Part shown: positions 46,517 to 57,900 of the stretch, piece after piece
Position numbering within the stretch: the stretch's first letter is position 1
Layout of the letters: every line of letters begins with the position of its first letter
Assembly (NCBI GenBank): GCA_003255065.1
Contig: QAOA01000366.1
Location: forward strand, 64,065 to 128,064
Length of the DNA stretch: 64,000 bases
Direction of reading: 5' to 3'
From: Cercis canadensis
Lineage: Eukaryota > Streptophyta > Magnoliopsida > Fabales > Fabaceae
Made by a program: the position numbers and the translations under genes
The notes under the pieces: model-generated
What the model saw: only the letters and a program-made list of their open reading frames with translations
Told to the model about the DNA's origin: nothing
Database searches by the model: none

Positions 46517-48175
46517 ACTTGCATGAAAACCTAGTTATCTTTGATTCTGTACCGAACTTTATCTTTTCTTGTTTTATTGCTGATATAAGGGGAACTATAT
46601 ATGTTTCCCAGGCTTTGCACTGCGACTTATCTTGTTTAATATTGTTAGTTTATGATTTTATGGGATAAGGTAATAGTTGTATGTGTGAGAAATAGTTGAT
46701 GGCTGAAAAACAAGGTGAAGGGACGTGGAAGAGAAGGCTGAAAATAAGAAAGTGGGAGATGAATAGTAGATTACTTGAGAAAGTGTCAACACTATAACTT
46801 GTTTTCTTTCACATACTTTTTCTACATTTCATGCCTTTTTGGCCCCATTTGGATAAGCCTACTTCTAACTTATTTGAGCTTCTCTACACTGCATTAAGCA
46901 CTTATAAAATGATTAAACAAGTGTTTGGATGGGCTTATAAAAATAACTTATTTCCTCCTATAAGCTGTTTTGAGCTTTTTTTCAGAAGCTAAAAAATGAA
47001 GCTTCTTGAAAAAAGTTCTTACGACAGCTATTTTCAACTTAACCAGTATTTTGTTTTATGATAAAGTATTATAAAAATATCCTCAATTACTCTTTAAAAT
47101 TCCATAAATTATCCATGTCTGGACTTCTTTTCTTCTCTCTGCCACACACCAACGAACAATTTAACAGTCGATTGTGTTGTCATCGTTTGGTGAATTTTTA
47201 CTATTGTTCCAATTTTCCCCATCTATTGAAGTTTGTTCACTTTGGTCTTTCTAGGAAAAGTTGTTTCTCACTTGTTTGGGTTCTCTTTGACCCCATTTTC
47301 AAGTAAAGAAGATAAGGGAATCATCTGATTCAGCCATGGGAGCATGAATTCACATCGACAATCATTAATTACAGTGATGTTGCTCGTGTATTGTGGGTAA
47401 AGAAAGAAATGGAAAGAAATAGATAGAAGAAAAGGGAGAAAAAGGCCTGGTATTTTATTGACGGTGGTAGAGCTTGGGTGAGGAGATGGACTTTGACGGA
47501 GGAGAGTTCAAATTTATTAAAAGTCCCAGTCCACTGTTTTCATAAAAAGAAAAGGCAAACTGAAATTGTTTTTTTATTTAAAATTGCAATTGGTATAATT
47601 TTTGTTTTAAGTGAAAGAAGTAAAGTAATAGTAATATTAATTATAGCAATCGTATATGCATTTGAAATTTTTTTATTTCATATCAATTCTTTCTTATGAA
47701 TGTCTTTTTTTGTAATTTTTATAATTATAAGTAGTTATATACTTATCTATTTAAATGCTTTAAAAAGAGTTTACAGATTTTAAAAGCGCTTTTTTAAATA
47801 TGTATCCAAACACTAAATAGTTTATTTTAAAGAAATTTATGGTATAAATTTTTTTTCATAAAATCTTTTTATATAAGCGTTTAAATAAGTTATTTATTCA
47901 AACGAGAGTAAACCGACTTATGCATGTGGTTTTTCAGCTGCATGTTTCTATTATTTTATTTTATTTAGTTGGTTTACATTTGCTGCTTTTTGCAAGTCGG
48001 TGAATGGCAGATTTTTCTAGTTTGCTGATGAAGCTTCAAGTCATTGTTGAAGACTTCTCTAGAAAATTCTTTAAGTCGGTTCAATGAAGACCTCAAGCAC
48101 TTTGGTATTGTTTCTAGAGAAAACTAGAAAGGTGTGCTAAATTCAACAAATATATTCCAGTTTAACCAAAAAAAA
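46517..48175. other. Unit B-specific inserted DNA, not identified
   Basis: Unit A lacks this stretch. It is AT-rich. The part from about 46843 (GGCCCCATTTGGATAAGCC) to about 47915 (TTATTTATTCAAACGAGAG) looks like a non-autonomous DNA element by its 'GTTTGGAT' type edges, but no convincing inverted repeat pair or target duplication was found. Frames at 47058 and 47478 show no known domain. Confidence 0.35.
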
Positions 48176-48880
48176 AAATATCATTTGGCAGATAGTTTAA
48201 GTAACTCATTCATGCTTAATATTGCTTGCTTCCATCCAATCGTCAAGAGATTATGTGCTTAACCAGATCTTCAGTGAGATGACTATACACGTATTAAATG
48301 CCTGTGCAATATTTTTAATTAAAGTTTATATTAATCATTTACAGATGACTAGCGCTATACATTGAAAAACTCCATTGCTGGCAACCCATCATGAAGAAGA
48401 TAACACATTTTACTGTCGTTGTGGAAGATGAAGTGTTAATCACTGCTGCCTTAATGGAAAAGTAACCACAAGACTTTGAACAACCGAACATTTTGGAATA
48501 AAATAACCATCAAACTGATTTTATTTCCCGTATTTTTATACATTATCTTCCTAACGATAAAAATAAGTATTCCAAAAGATTTGATATCTAAATAAGACGC
48601 ATTTAACCACCACCAAAAAAACAAAAAGGTGCTACTAATAGTTTATCCAAACAGAACCCTTTTTGATATGCATGAGAATTGTGGGATAAAGGACAGAGAT
48701 AGTGTATTAACTAAAGTTAGCCATCAGTCAGGGTTGAGGGGCATTTTGTACACAAAAATATTTATGAAAAATTCCTTTTTCATTAGTTATCATCACTATC
48801 AATAATACAAAAAAAAAATTAAGTAAAGGAAAAATATGACAACAAAAATTACAGTAATTGAAAACTAATCAAATTTTAAA
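48176..48880. other. Upstream spacer of PG2, matching unit A
   Basis: It matches 37013-37171 and 40073-41330 directly, without the 2.9-kb LTR and the hAT-type element, and so provides the empty sites for both. Confidence 0.7.
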
Positions 48881-49430
48881 GACTTAATTACAATTTTGGT
48901 CCCTCTATTTTAACCAGTTGAACGTTTTGGTCCCCCTTCTTTAAAAATGAACTATTGAGTCCCTTTATATTCATAAAATGTACAAATTTAGTTCATTTAT
49001 CTTTAAGTCAAAATTCTTAGGTTTATTTCAAGATGTAAAATTCTCTGATTCATAATCTCACCGTTCAGATTGAAGAGCTACGTCTTATGAATCTTCCCAT
49101 TAAATTTCAACTTGATCTTAACGGTGAAAAATTCTAAATTTTCGATTAGATGAAAATTTATGGTTTTGGTATTTTGGGTTGAGTCCCACCGTTAGATCGA
49201 GCTAAAATTTAGTGAGAAGGTTCACAAGATGTAACACTTCAATCTGAACGGTGAGATTATGAATCAGAGAACTTTACACCATGAAATAAACTTAAGAATT
49301 TTGACTTAAAGTTAAATGGACTAAATTTGTACATTTTATGAATATAGAGGGACTCAATAGTTCATTTTTAAAGAAGAATGACCAAAACGTTCAAATGGTT
49401 AAAATAGGGGACCAAAATTGCAATTAAGTT
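48881..49430. mobile_element. Palindromic MITE, 550 bp, 9-bp TSD
   Basis: The left end GACTTAATTACAATTTTGGT is mirrored by the right end ACCAAAATTGCAATTAAGTT. The inverted repeat covers nearly the whole element (for example CACCGTTCAGATTGAAGAG against TTCAATCTGAACGGTG). AATTTTAAA flanks it at 48872-48880 and 49431-49439. The 9-bp duplication suggests a Mutator-type MITE, distinct in sequence from the other two families here. Confidence 0.85.
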
Positions 49431-49788
49431 AATTTTAAACTATTATTTATGTTTTTCTGGCCATTTTCTTTTGATGCAATGAATGGTTTCGTAAAACAAG
49501 TTTAAAAATAGTAAAATAATTTTTTTTTAATTTTGACAAGATTAACTAACTAATCAACTATCAACAAAACAAAAGAAAAGACTAATTTGACAAGATTTAT
49601 GACGTAATTTATGTATCTCTAAAGGATAAATTATAAATTATCCATTCAAGGTTTTATATTGTTTTTTTTCTTTTTGTTGGTGTCTGAAATAAAACTTCCT
49701 TTTTTGAAAAAAAAAAAAAAAGTCATTGAATTAGAAATTTTATAACATGGAAATTTTTTCGAGCCAATTAATAGAATGTCCATTATTT

Positions 49789-49968
49789 GGATTTGGATCC
49801 AGTCATGTCACTTGAGTCATGTTGCTCAGATCTGAGCCGTCCATTTCATTAAAGCTCATTTCAACCATTAAATATTAATGTGTTTTAATGGTTGAAATGA
49901 CCTTAAATAGAATAGACGGCTTAGATTTAAGCAACATGACTCAAGTTAACATGACTGGATCTCTTCCC
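49789..49968. mobile_element. Palindromic Mutator-like MITE, 180 bp, copy 2
   Basis: It is nearly identical, and of equal length, to 27479-27658. It is flanked by CCATTATTT (49780-49788 and 49969-49977). Unit A at 41652-41662 has the single CCATTATTT empty site, so this insertion is younger than the segmental duplication. Confidence 0.9.
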
Positions 49969-50559
49969 CCATTATTTAGTTATCATTAGTGAGTAAAACA
50001 TTGAAAGATATTTTACGTTACCAATGTCATTAAATTTCTAGAAAATATATGTTTTTATTGAGTTCCATTAATAGTCACATTAGTTACTAACTAATATAGT
50101 AAATACCAACATGCATTGGTCAATCTTATCTCTTTTTGTGCGCCTCCCTCTGAGAGAAAAGAGAGAGAAGAAAATTCTGAATATGGATGGTACTTATGTT
50201 AGCCAATTCGAATCCAATTAAAGGTATTGAACAGATTGGATATGGCAAAGGCAATGACTGAACGTTTGCGAGTTTGGTAAGAGTTAAGACCACACGATAT
50301 ATCCTATGTCTAGAAGGAAAAACTAATTAACTGCGTGATATTTGAGCTAGTATATAGCGAAACTGATAATGTACGCCACCAAACATGTATTAAGACAAAT
50401 TATAGAAACTAAAAGAACAAGAAAACCTCCCTACATCCCTAATTATGGGAAAGTCAATCACCAAAGATAGACTTGACAGACTTAGAGAATGAGGCTTTTG
50501 TGTCAATAAATTGCAAGAGCTTCAACCTTCTCCTGTCACAATTTTGTAATTGAATTCTT

Positions 50560-50696
50560 TTTTAGGTTTTTAATGATAAAAGTATCCTCGGGTCAGCTTT
50601 CGCACACAGAGACTAAGTCTCTCTCTTGCCGATCATAAGGGCACACAATCTAGATCGGACTGGCGAATTTAGTGCTGACCCTAGGATTCGAACCCT
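50560..50696 (-). mobile_element. tRNA-derived SINE in the PG2 promoter
   Basis: It is flanked by a 13-bp duplication TAATTGAATTCTT (50547-50559 and 50697-50709). On the minus strand it begins with AAGGGTTCGAATCCTAGGG, an excellent pol III B-box match, and it ends in an A-rich tail (T-rich on the plus strand at 50560). Unit A has a single TAATTGAATGCTT at about 42132. It is 37-180 bases upstream of the PG2 ATG. Confidence 0.8.
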
Positions 50697-50732
50697 TAAT
50701 TGAATTCTTAGTTTTACACATTACACTCGTCC

Positions 50733-50958
50733 ATGATGGCTATCATGTCAGAGGCCATTTTTCTCTTGGGCATTGCTTTTCTTTCTTGCAGCGTAGCAGT
50801 TGCGTCTCGTGCCCTCGTCGGGATTGAGAATGGTGCTGTTCAAGTTTTCGATATTACAAAATTCTATCACAAACCTACTGCGGAAGAAGTGGATAATGAT
50901 GAAGAATATGTTCCTGGAAGCTATCGTGATGTGAGTTTTAACCTGTTAAAGTACCACC

Positions 50959-50997
<39 letters not shown>

Positions 50998-52579
50998 TCA
51001 TTGGGGTAACGTTGCATGTTGAATCATTTCGGATTGTGCATGGAGATAGGAGACAACTGATTACAAATTTATAATGAAGGAATGTTTTAATTGCAATATG
51101 TACGTGTGTCTATGTAGGCATTTGCAGAGGCATGGAATGTAGCATGCAGACAAACTACTGGTCCTGTAAAGATTCTGGTCCCAAATGGAACATTCCTTCT
51201 TACCCCTATAAATTTTGGTGGACCATGCAAAAGTTCAAAGCCCATCATCTTTGAAGTTCAGGGGACTATCCAAGCTCCAACAAATCCTTCTCTATTTCCA
51301 AATGCTGAATGGGTCTCATTTTCAGACATTGACGGCTTGGTGCTGACTGGTAATGGAGTTTTTGATGGCCAAGGAGGAGTAGTTGATAGCGTATCACATA
51401 TGTCTGCCTGGCAGACAAATGACTGCAGGAAAAACAAAGACTGCAGATCACCCTCATCAGTAAGCATACCTACCATTTAATTAATTAATTAGCACATATA
51501 TCGTTTAAGTCATAATTACCAGATTCGCTACACTCTTCTGTGAACCGCGCTCCAGAATGTTATACTGATAGAGAATTCGTGGTACAGGTATTAATATGCA
51601 TATATTTGTAGGCATAACCTATGTACTGCATTTCTGTTTCGGTACCAGAGCGAGCCGTAAATCTGATAGGGGTTGAAAGAAACTAATATATAATTAATGG
51701 ATGTCATTTTGTTAATATGCAGAGTCTGAGATTCATAAGAGTGCACAACTCCATCGTGACAGGGGTTACTTCCTTAAACAGCAAATGGTTCCACTACCAC
51801 GTTGTTATGTGCAATAACTTTACAGCTACTGACATTCATATAACTGCTCCAGGAGACAGTCCCAACACAGATGGAATGCATTTTAGTGGATGCGATTTGG
51901 TGAATGTGGCCAACGGCAATATTGCAACTGGGGATGATTGCGTTTCCATTGGGCAAGGCTGCACCAATGTTAATATCCATAACGTTACTTGTGGTCCAGG
52001 TCATGGCATCAGCGTTGGAAGCCTTGGTAAGGAAGCCAATGACAAAAGTGTGGTGGGGGTCACTGTCACAGAGTGCACATTTATTAACACAACCAATGGT
52101 GCCAGAATCAAAACCTGGACTGGACAGAGTCCAGGGGAAGCAAAGAACATTATCTTTGAGAACCTTACCATGAACAATGTTCAGAATCCCGTTGTCATTG
52201 ATCAAAGTTATGGTTCTAGGACAGCCAGAGCGGTATGTACAACAAGTTGATCTCATCCATCTCTTCTTCATATATATACAATAATTCATTAATTTGATGA
52301 ACAACACTTTTGATTAATAATGATTATTATGTACTTGTGCAGCCATCAAATTCATTGTGGAAGATTAGCGACACTCATTTCAGGAAGATAAGAGGAACAA
52401 CAGTCTCGAACATTGCCGTGTCTTTACAATGCAGTTCTAAGAATCCCTGCGAAGGCGTTGAAGTGGCTGACATTGATTTGGTTTTCAGTGGCCCTCCAAA
52501 AGATACAACACTTGCATCATCATGCAGCAATGCAAAGGCTACCTTCGGGGGCAAACTGAGCGCAGGAGCTTGTCCTTGA
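50733..52579 (+). CDS. Polygalacturonase (GH28), exo-type clade, PG2
   Basis: Four exons (50733-50930, 51118-51459, 51723-52232, 52343-52579) have the same phases and lengths as PG1 and give 428 residues, or 427 if the second ATG at 50736, the PG1 equivalent, is used. All catalytic motifs are present (NTDG, GDDC, GHG, RIK). It differs from PG1 by scattered substitutions, for example NTDGMHF for NTDGIHF and KTWTGQ for KTWIGQ. Introns are also highly similar; intron 1 here contains a long C tract at about 50959-50995. The promoter carries a SINE that PG1 lacks, so expression of the two copies may differ. Confidence 0.93.
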
Positions 52580-54160
52580 TTTCTCTCTTTTTCTTCTTTT
52601 CCTACGGGGGAGATTGATATTAATTACCTGGTTTCATAAAGAGCATTCTGGACCTCTTCTTGCAGTTTATGCATGTTTGAGACTCTTGAATCTTTTGCTT
52701 TTAATTTGGTTATATTATTGACATAGAACAGGCTGACCACTTATGTAAGAATGGGGAAGAGGACTTTTATTCGACGAATTTATTGATGATGGTTATATAC
52801 CAATTATTTAAAAATAGAGATCCAACACAAAAGGAAACTGAATCGGAAATATTTTATAAAGTAGTTTTATGAGCAATAACAATGTTTTGGATAAAACATT
52901 TGTATTTGCAGATTCTTTCAAATAGCATTCTGATCATTTCATTAAATATATATTTGCTCGATTTTTAAAATTCAAGAAAACCTGTTGGCGTTTTAGTTAT
53001 TTTATATTTTCAACGGTACTAACTGCATTGAAAAGCATTCGTTACCTAGGATGCTTATCATAAGCATCCCATATATAGGGTGCTTCTCAAACTAATAGTT
53101 TAAATTTAGTTGACCTACTATATATTGGCATGTCTCGAACCTAAATAAAGGTATATTGTATATAAAGTGTAAAATCTACCAAGTAATTTACCATTTTCCT
53201 GAGGATGTTTTGGCTAAGTTTATCCAGTCGTGGTCAAATAAAAATAGCAGCCCAACTCACCTTTAATTTGCTTGGCAAGTTATACTGTACTAGCTAGAGT
53301 AATGTTGTTATTAGAAATTATCAGAATCCATACAACAGATACATGTTAAATATATTCTCTAACTTGTTTTTGACATGGAAAACTATTTTCTAATTGCTAC
53401 TTAATTAGGATATAGTCTAGATTTAAACAGAATGCATTTTTTTTGGATTTTAACTATAAGGATATATTTAGTTAACTTTTACGTACCAAAACTAAGTCTC
53501 TCTCATAGCCATTTAAAGGCGCACCTCCCATATCATTTGATGCATTCAAGCGAACAAAATGCATATCATAGAGCTGCAATGGTCATTCCAATCAGCGCAA
53601 TGCTGGCAACAAATTCTAACCACTATCATGCTATTTTATGAATAAGGAGTTCTCCTCAAGGAGTAAAGCTAATGTAAATGAGTTGAGAGATCATGTCATT
53701 GGAGAAGGTAAAATATTTTAAATTTACTGCAACTCGTGTTTCATCAGCAACTCAATTTAAAACACTTGTTATGCATGAAAAGCATTTATATTGCATGTCA
53801 TTATACATATGAATTTTTCAAAAAACTAAAGTTATTAATTGGTGTATATACATTGACTAACTACATAAGGAGCACGTTTGTATAAGTACCATATATTTAT
53901 GAGATACTGGAGGAAATCATGTTTGTCAGAATTGTATCACTTACAATTAGTTCTTAAAATGTCTAAGATACCCAACTGGAGATTGATATTTTGATAGAAT
54001 TATACCAATTGACTCGTAGTTGAGTGGTACTGAGGTCTTTCTCATGACTTGTGGGTTTCGTGTTCAAATCTAAAGTTGTAACTAAAGTACCCAAAAAAAA
54101 GTTCTCCAGTTAGGCATTTAGACATTTCCATCTGATACTATGTGCAATAGCCATTCAGAA
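52580..54160. other. Intergenic DNA downstream of PG2
   Basis: No PR-1 copy follows PG2; similarity to unit A ends near 52735 (ACATAGAACAGG). The rest is AT-rich. A frame at 53432-53641 has no recognisable feature. Confidence 0.55.
53996..54103 (+). mobile_element. SINE-like fragment with pol III-like boxes
   Basis: GTAGTTGAGTGGTACTGAGG resembles an A box, and GTTTCGTGTTCAAATCT a B box. It ends GTTGTAACTAAAGTACCC plus an A run, like 44876-44968. It is not a tRNA gene because the cloverleaf is not maintained. Target duplications were not found. Confidence 0.5.
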
Positions 54161-54543
54161 TTAAAGAACTATCAGAGAAGCTGCCAAGACAGCAATAGCT
54201 ATGTCAGTTGCAAATCTTCTTGAAGAAGATGACCTGCAAGCATCTGTACCACAAAGCAAGGCTTTATATTAGATTGATTTCCCATCAGATATGACAATGA
54301 AAGAAAGCTAAGTCTAGCCTCATCAGTTATGTTGCTATGAACTTCAAATTGGTGAAAAAAGTAGTTATATTTAAGAACCTACTTCAACTGCAAAAGACAC
54401 TTAACCAAAGTAATCATAGGACTCACTGTTAGAATAAAATTGATGGTCATCATACTGCATGAAGCAATTCAAACCAAAAATTTCCCATCTTTTACTGTTG
54501 AAACGGCCCAACTCAAAATTCAAGTAATTTCTGCAGTCCTTCC

Positions 54544-54946
54544 TGTTGGAAGGAAACTCATTCATAAAACAACTAAACTCTCAAACTCTCCAATGCAACT
54601 CTCTTAAGGAGAGGAAGAAGAAGCTTGTTATTGAAAATACTCTCAAATTTCTTGCTTGATGAAAACAAAATACAAACCTCCCTATTTATAGGGGAATACA
54701 ATCAACATACACCACAAAACATAAATTACATAATAAAAGCTAATGGCTTTGGGAGATAAGTCATCCATCTTGAAAAATTAGTTACTTGACTTGGATATGA
54801 GTCATCTATCTTGGAAATGACTTATCTGACTTAGAGATGAGACATCATGCACTAACTAGAAAATTCTAGGAATTTCCCAAATATCTTTCACTCTATTTAG
54901 GTCTTGGGCTTTTGATGATGGATTGGATCAAGTTTATAATTCAACA
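54544..54946 (-). repeat. 3' LTR of the copia element
   Basis: It is 403 bases, TGTTGGAAGG to ATTCAACA on the plus strand, next to a poly-C tract that is the polypurine tract on the coding strand. Confidence 0.9.
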
Positions 54947-54965
54947 CCCCCCCCCCCNCCCCCTT
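54947..54965 (-). other. Polypurine tract of the copia element
   Basis: A G-run (with an N at 54958) preceded by TTTAAG on the minus strand touches the 3' LTR. The N probably reflects an unresolved homopolymer. Confidence 0.75.
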
Positions 54966-57900
54966 AAACTTGATCTTGTGATTCCAAGTAAATTCCTCAA
55001 CCTTATGAAAACTTCTTTCTTCAATGGCTTGGTAAAGACATCTGCAATTTGATCTTGGGACTTCATGTACTCCACTTGCACGTCCTTTCTTGTTATGCTC
55101 TCTCTTATGTAATGGTAGCGAGTGTCAATGTGTTTGGATCGGTCATGGAAGACTAGATTCTTTGCTAAGGCTATGGCTGACTTGTTGTCAACATGAACCT
55201 TAGTTGGCTCTCCTTGTGTCATATTCAACTCCTTCAATAGGTTTCTCAACCAAACTGCATGACAAACACATGAATTAGCAGCTACGTACTCAACTTCACA
55301 AGTAGAAAGTGTGACAATTAGTTACTTTTTTGACATCCATGTGAAAGCTGTGTTTCCCATGAAGAACACGAACCCACTAGTACTCTTTCTATCATCCATG
55401 TCTCCACCCCAATTGCTATCGCTATATCCAACAAGTTTATAATCATTAGAATCTGAATAGAACAAGCCAAAATCAATTGTACCTTTGATACAGCGAAGGA
55501 TTCTCTTGGCTTCTTTGAAATGGGTGGTAGTTGGATTCTCCATATATCGACTTATGAGTCCAACTACATAAAGAATATCTGGTCTTGTGCATGTCAGATA
55601 GCGCAAGCTTCCAACTAAAATTTTGAACATTGTTGGATCTATGCTTTCGCCATTATCATACTTAGATAATTTGACTTCATAGCTGGCTGGTGTGCTTACT
55701 GTTACGTAAAATGTGAACGCAAGTGCACGTGTCGTAAGCAAGTAATAAAAAAATGAGATAAAGTATCATCCCACAAAGACTGTGGCTACTAAGTACCAAA
55801 TTTATGCGTATTCTAATTTTATCTAAACAATTGATAGGTGAATTATGATGATATTTAAATGCAAAACAGTAAACAAAGAATAATTGCTGTAAAAATGAGT
55901 AAGAATATGATGAGAAAGTATCTAGGATGTCGATTTCACTGTAGCTAGTCCGGATCTTTATTCCTAATTCATTAATCAGCAACAATCTTCCTAATTGATA
56001 GCCAAGAACCCTAAGTCATTTATTAGCCTTTCCCAAGGTCAAACAAATATATTCCCAAACTATAAATCCACTATATTCCTATGTGAATTGCGAATAATCT
56101 CAGAATTCAATTCGTTCTATGGTTCTTTTTAACGGCTACATAAACCATAACGGTATATTCATATCCCTTATATAATCTATGTTCTTAATCCCTATGGTCC
56201 TCAATCACAACTAACTTTCCAGTATTATTGTAATCACCTACTCATCTAAATTGATGGTCAGTCAAATAGAAGCATCAAGTATGGAGATCAAGAAGTCAAT
56301 TTAAGAAGAAGGTCTTTTGATTAATTCATTAGAAATTACAAACCATCCTAAGCTAGGCTACATCTCCACCCTTGATGGTGGAATTAGTTTATGGTAATTG
56401 CAGAAAATAACATTACACACAGATTAGACATCAGTAACAAGAGAGAGATGAAGAATTGAACTATGGGATGGGACGAATCGATGCCAAAAGTCTCGATCTT
56501 CAAGCTTGAATCCTCTTCTCTTCTTGCCTCCTCTCTAAAAAGTGTGACACCCTAATTTAGACTTTAAGAGTCCTATTTATAGGTCCTAGGAAGTTTAGGA
56601 GAAAAATGAATTAAAATAAATTATGAGTCCTAGTGAAATTAGGAAGTTCAAGTCAAATCCCGAGTTTGACCGTCGGGGGCTGCAGCCTTGGGTTTGGGCG
56701 CTGCGGCGCCTTAGTTCTTTGCCTAGAAGGTGCTGCGGCCTCCTAATAGGGGGCTGCAGCCTCCTGGAGGGCGCTGCGGCGCCCAAATTGGGGGCTGCAG
56801 CGCCCTAGCTTCTGTCTTTAGTTTGTTGATTCCTGACCATAGGGTGCTGTGGCGCCCAATCTGCTGCCTTCATCCCAAATTTGCCAGAACTTGCTCTTTT
56901 TGACACCAAAAAACACCAAAGTGACTTCCAAAGACTTCTAAAGTAAAAACCTATAAAAGAAACATTAATTCATAAGAATCAAACTTAAAATACCCTAGAA
57001 CAAACAATTAACAAAGTAAATAAATATAAGATAAGCCGTATAAAACCGACTTATCACTTACTGGCTTACAACCTTCCATCTTAAACTTCTTAAGTATCTC
57101 CCTTGCATAGTTTTCTTGGGAGATGAATATACCTTCTTCTATTTGCTGAACTTCATATCCGAGGTAATATATCATCAAGCTCATGTTAGTCATTTCAAAC
57201 TCCCTAGCCATCACATTCTTGAATTCCTCAAATAAACTTGGACTATTGCCAGTGGAGATCAAATCATCCATGTACAAACACACTATTAGAATATCTATAT
57301 TTTTTATCTTGACATAAAGAGCATGCTCGTAGGGACATTTGGTGAAGTCATTATCTTGAAAATACTTGTCAATTCGACTATTCCATGCCCTTGGTGCTTG
57401 CTTCAATCTGTAAAGAGCATTCTTTAACTTTAAAACTTTGTCTTCTTGGCCTTTGATCTCATAGCCTACCGGTTGTTGAATATAGACTTCTTCTCCAAGC
57501 ATTCCATTTAAGAAGGCGGATTTTACATTCATCTTATGGATCTTCCATTTTTTATGGGCAGCTAAAGATATAATTAGCCTTATAATTTCTAAGCAAGTAA
57601 CAGGAGCAAATACCTCATCATAATCAATTTCAGCTTTTTGACTATAGTCTTTCGCAACAAGCCTCGCCTTGTGTCTTTCTATCTCTCCCTTAGCATTTCT
57701 TTTTGTCTTGTACACCTATTTGACACCAATTGCCTTATGCCCTTTTAGAAGAGTGACTAGCTCCCAAGTGTTATTCTTCTCAATGGCTTTGATTTCTTCA
57801 TCAATTGCATCTCTCCATTTCTTTTTCTGTGCAACTTCTTGAAAAGTCGCTAGTTCACAATCAGCAAGGAAACAATAAAGTATAAGATTATCAAGGACTT

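Noticed and set aside
53996..54103. Possible tRNA gene
   Set aside because: A- and B-box-like motifs are present but the cloverleaf stems do not pair; an A run follows, as in SINEs.
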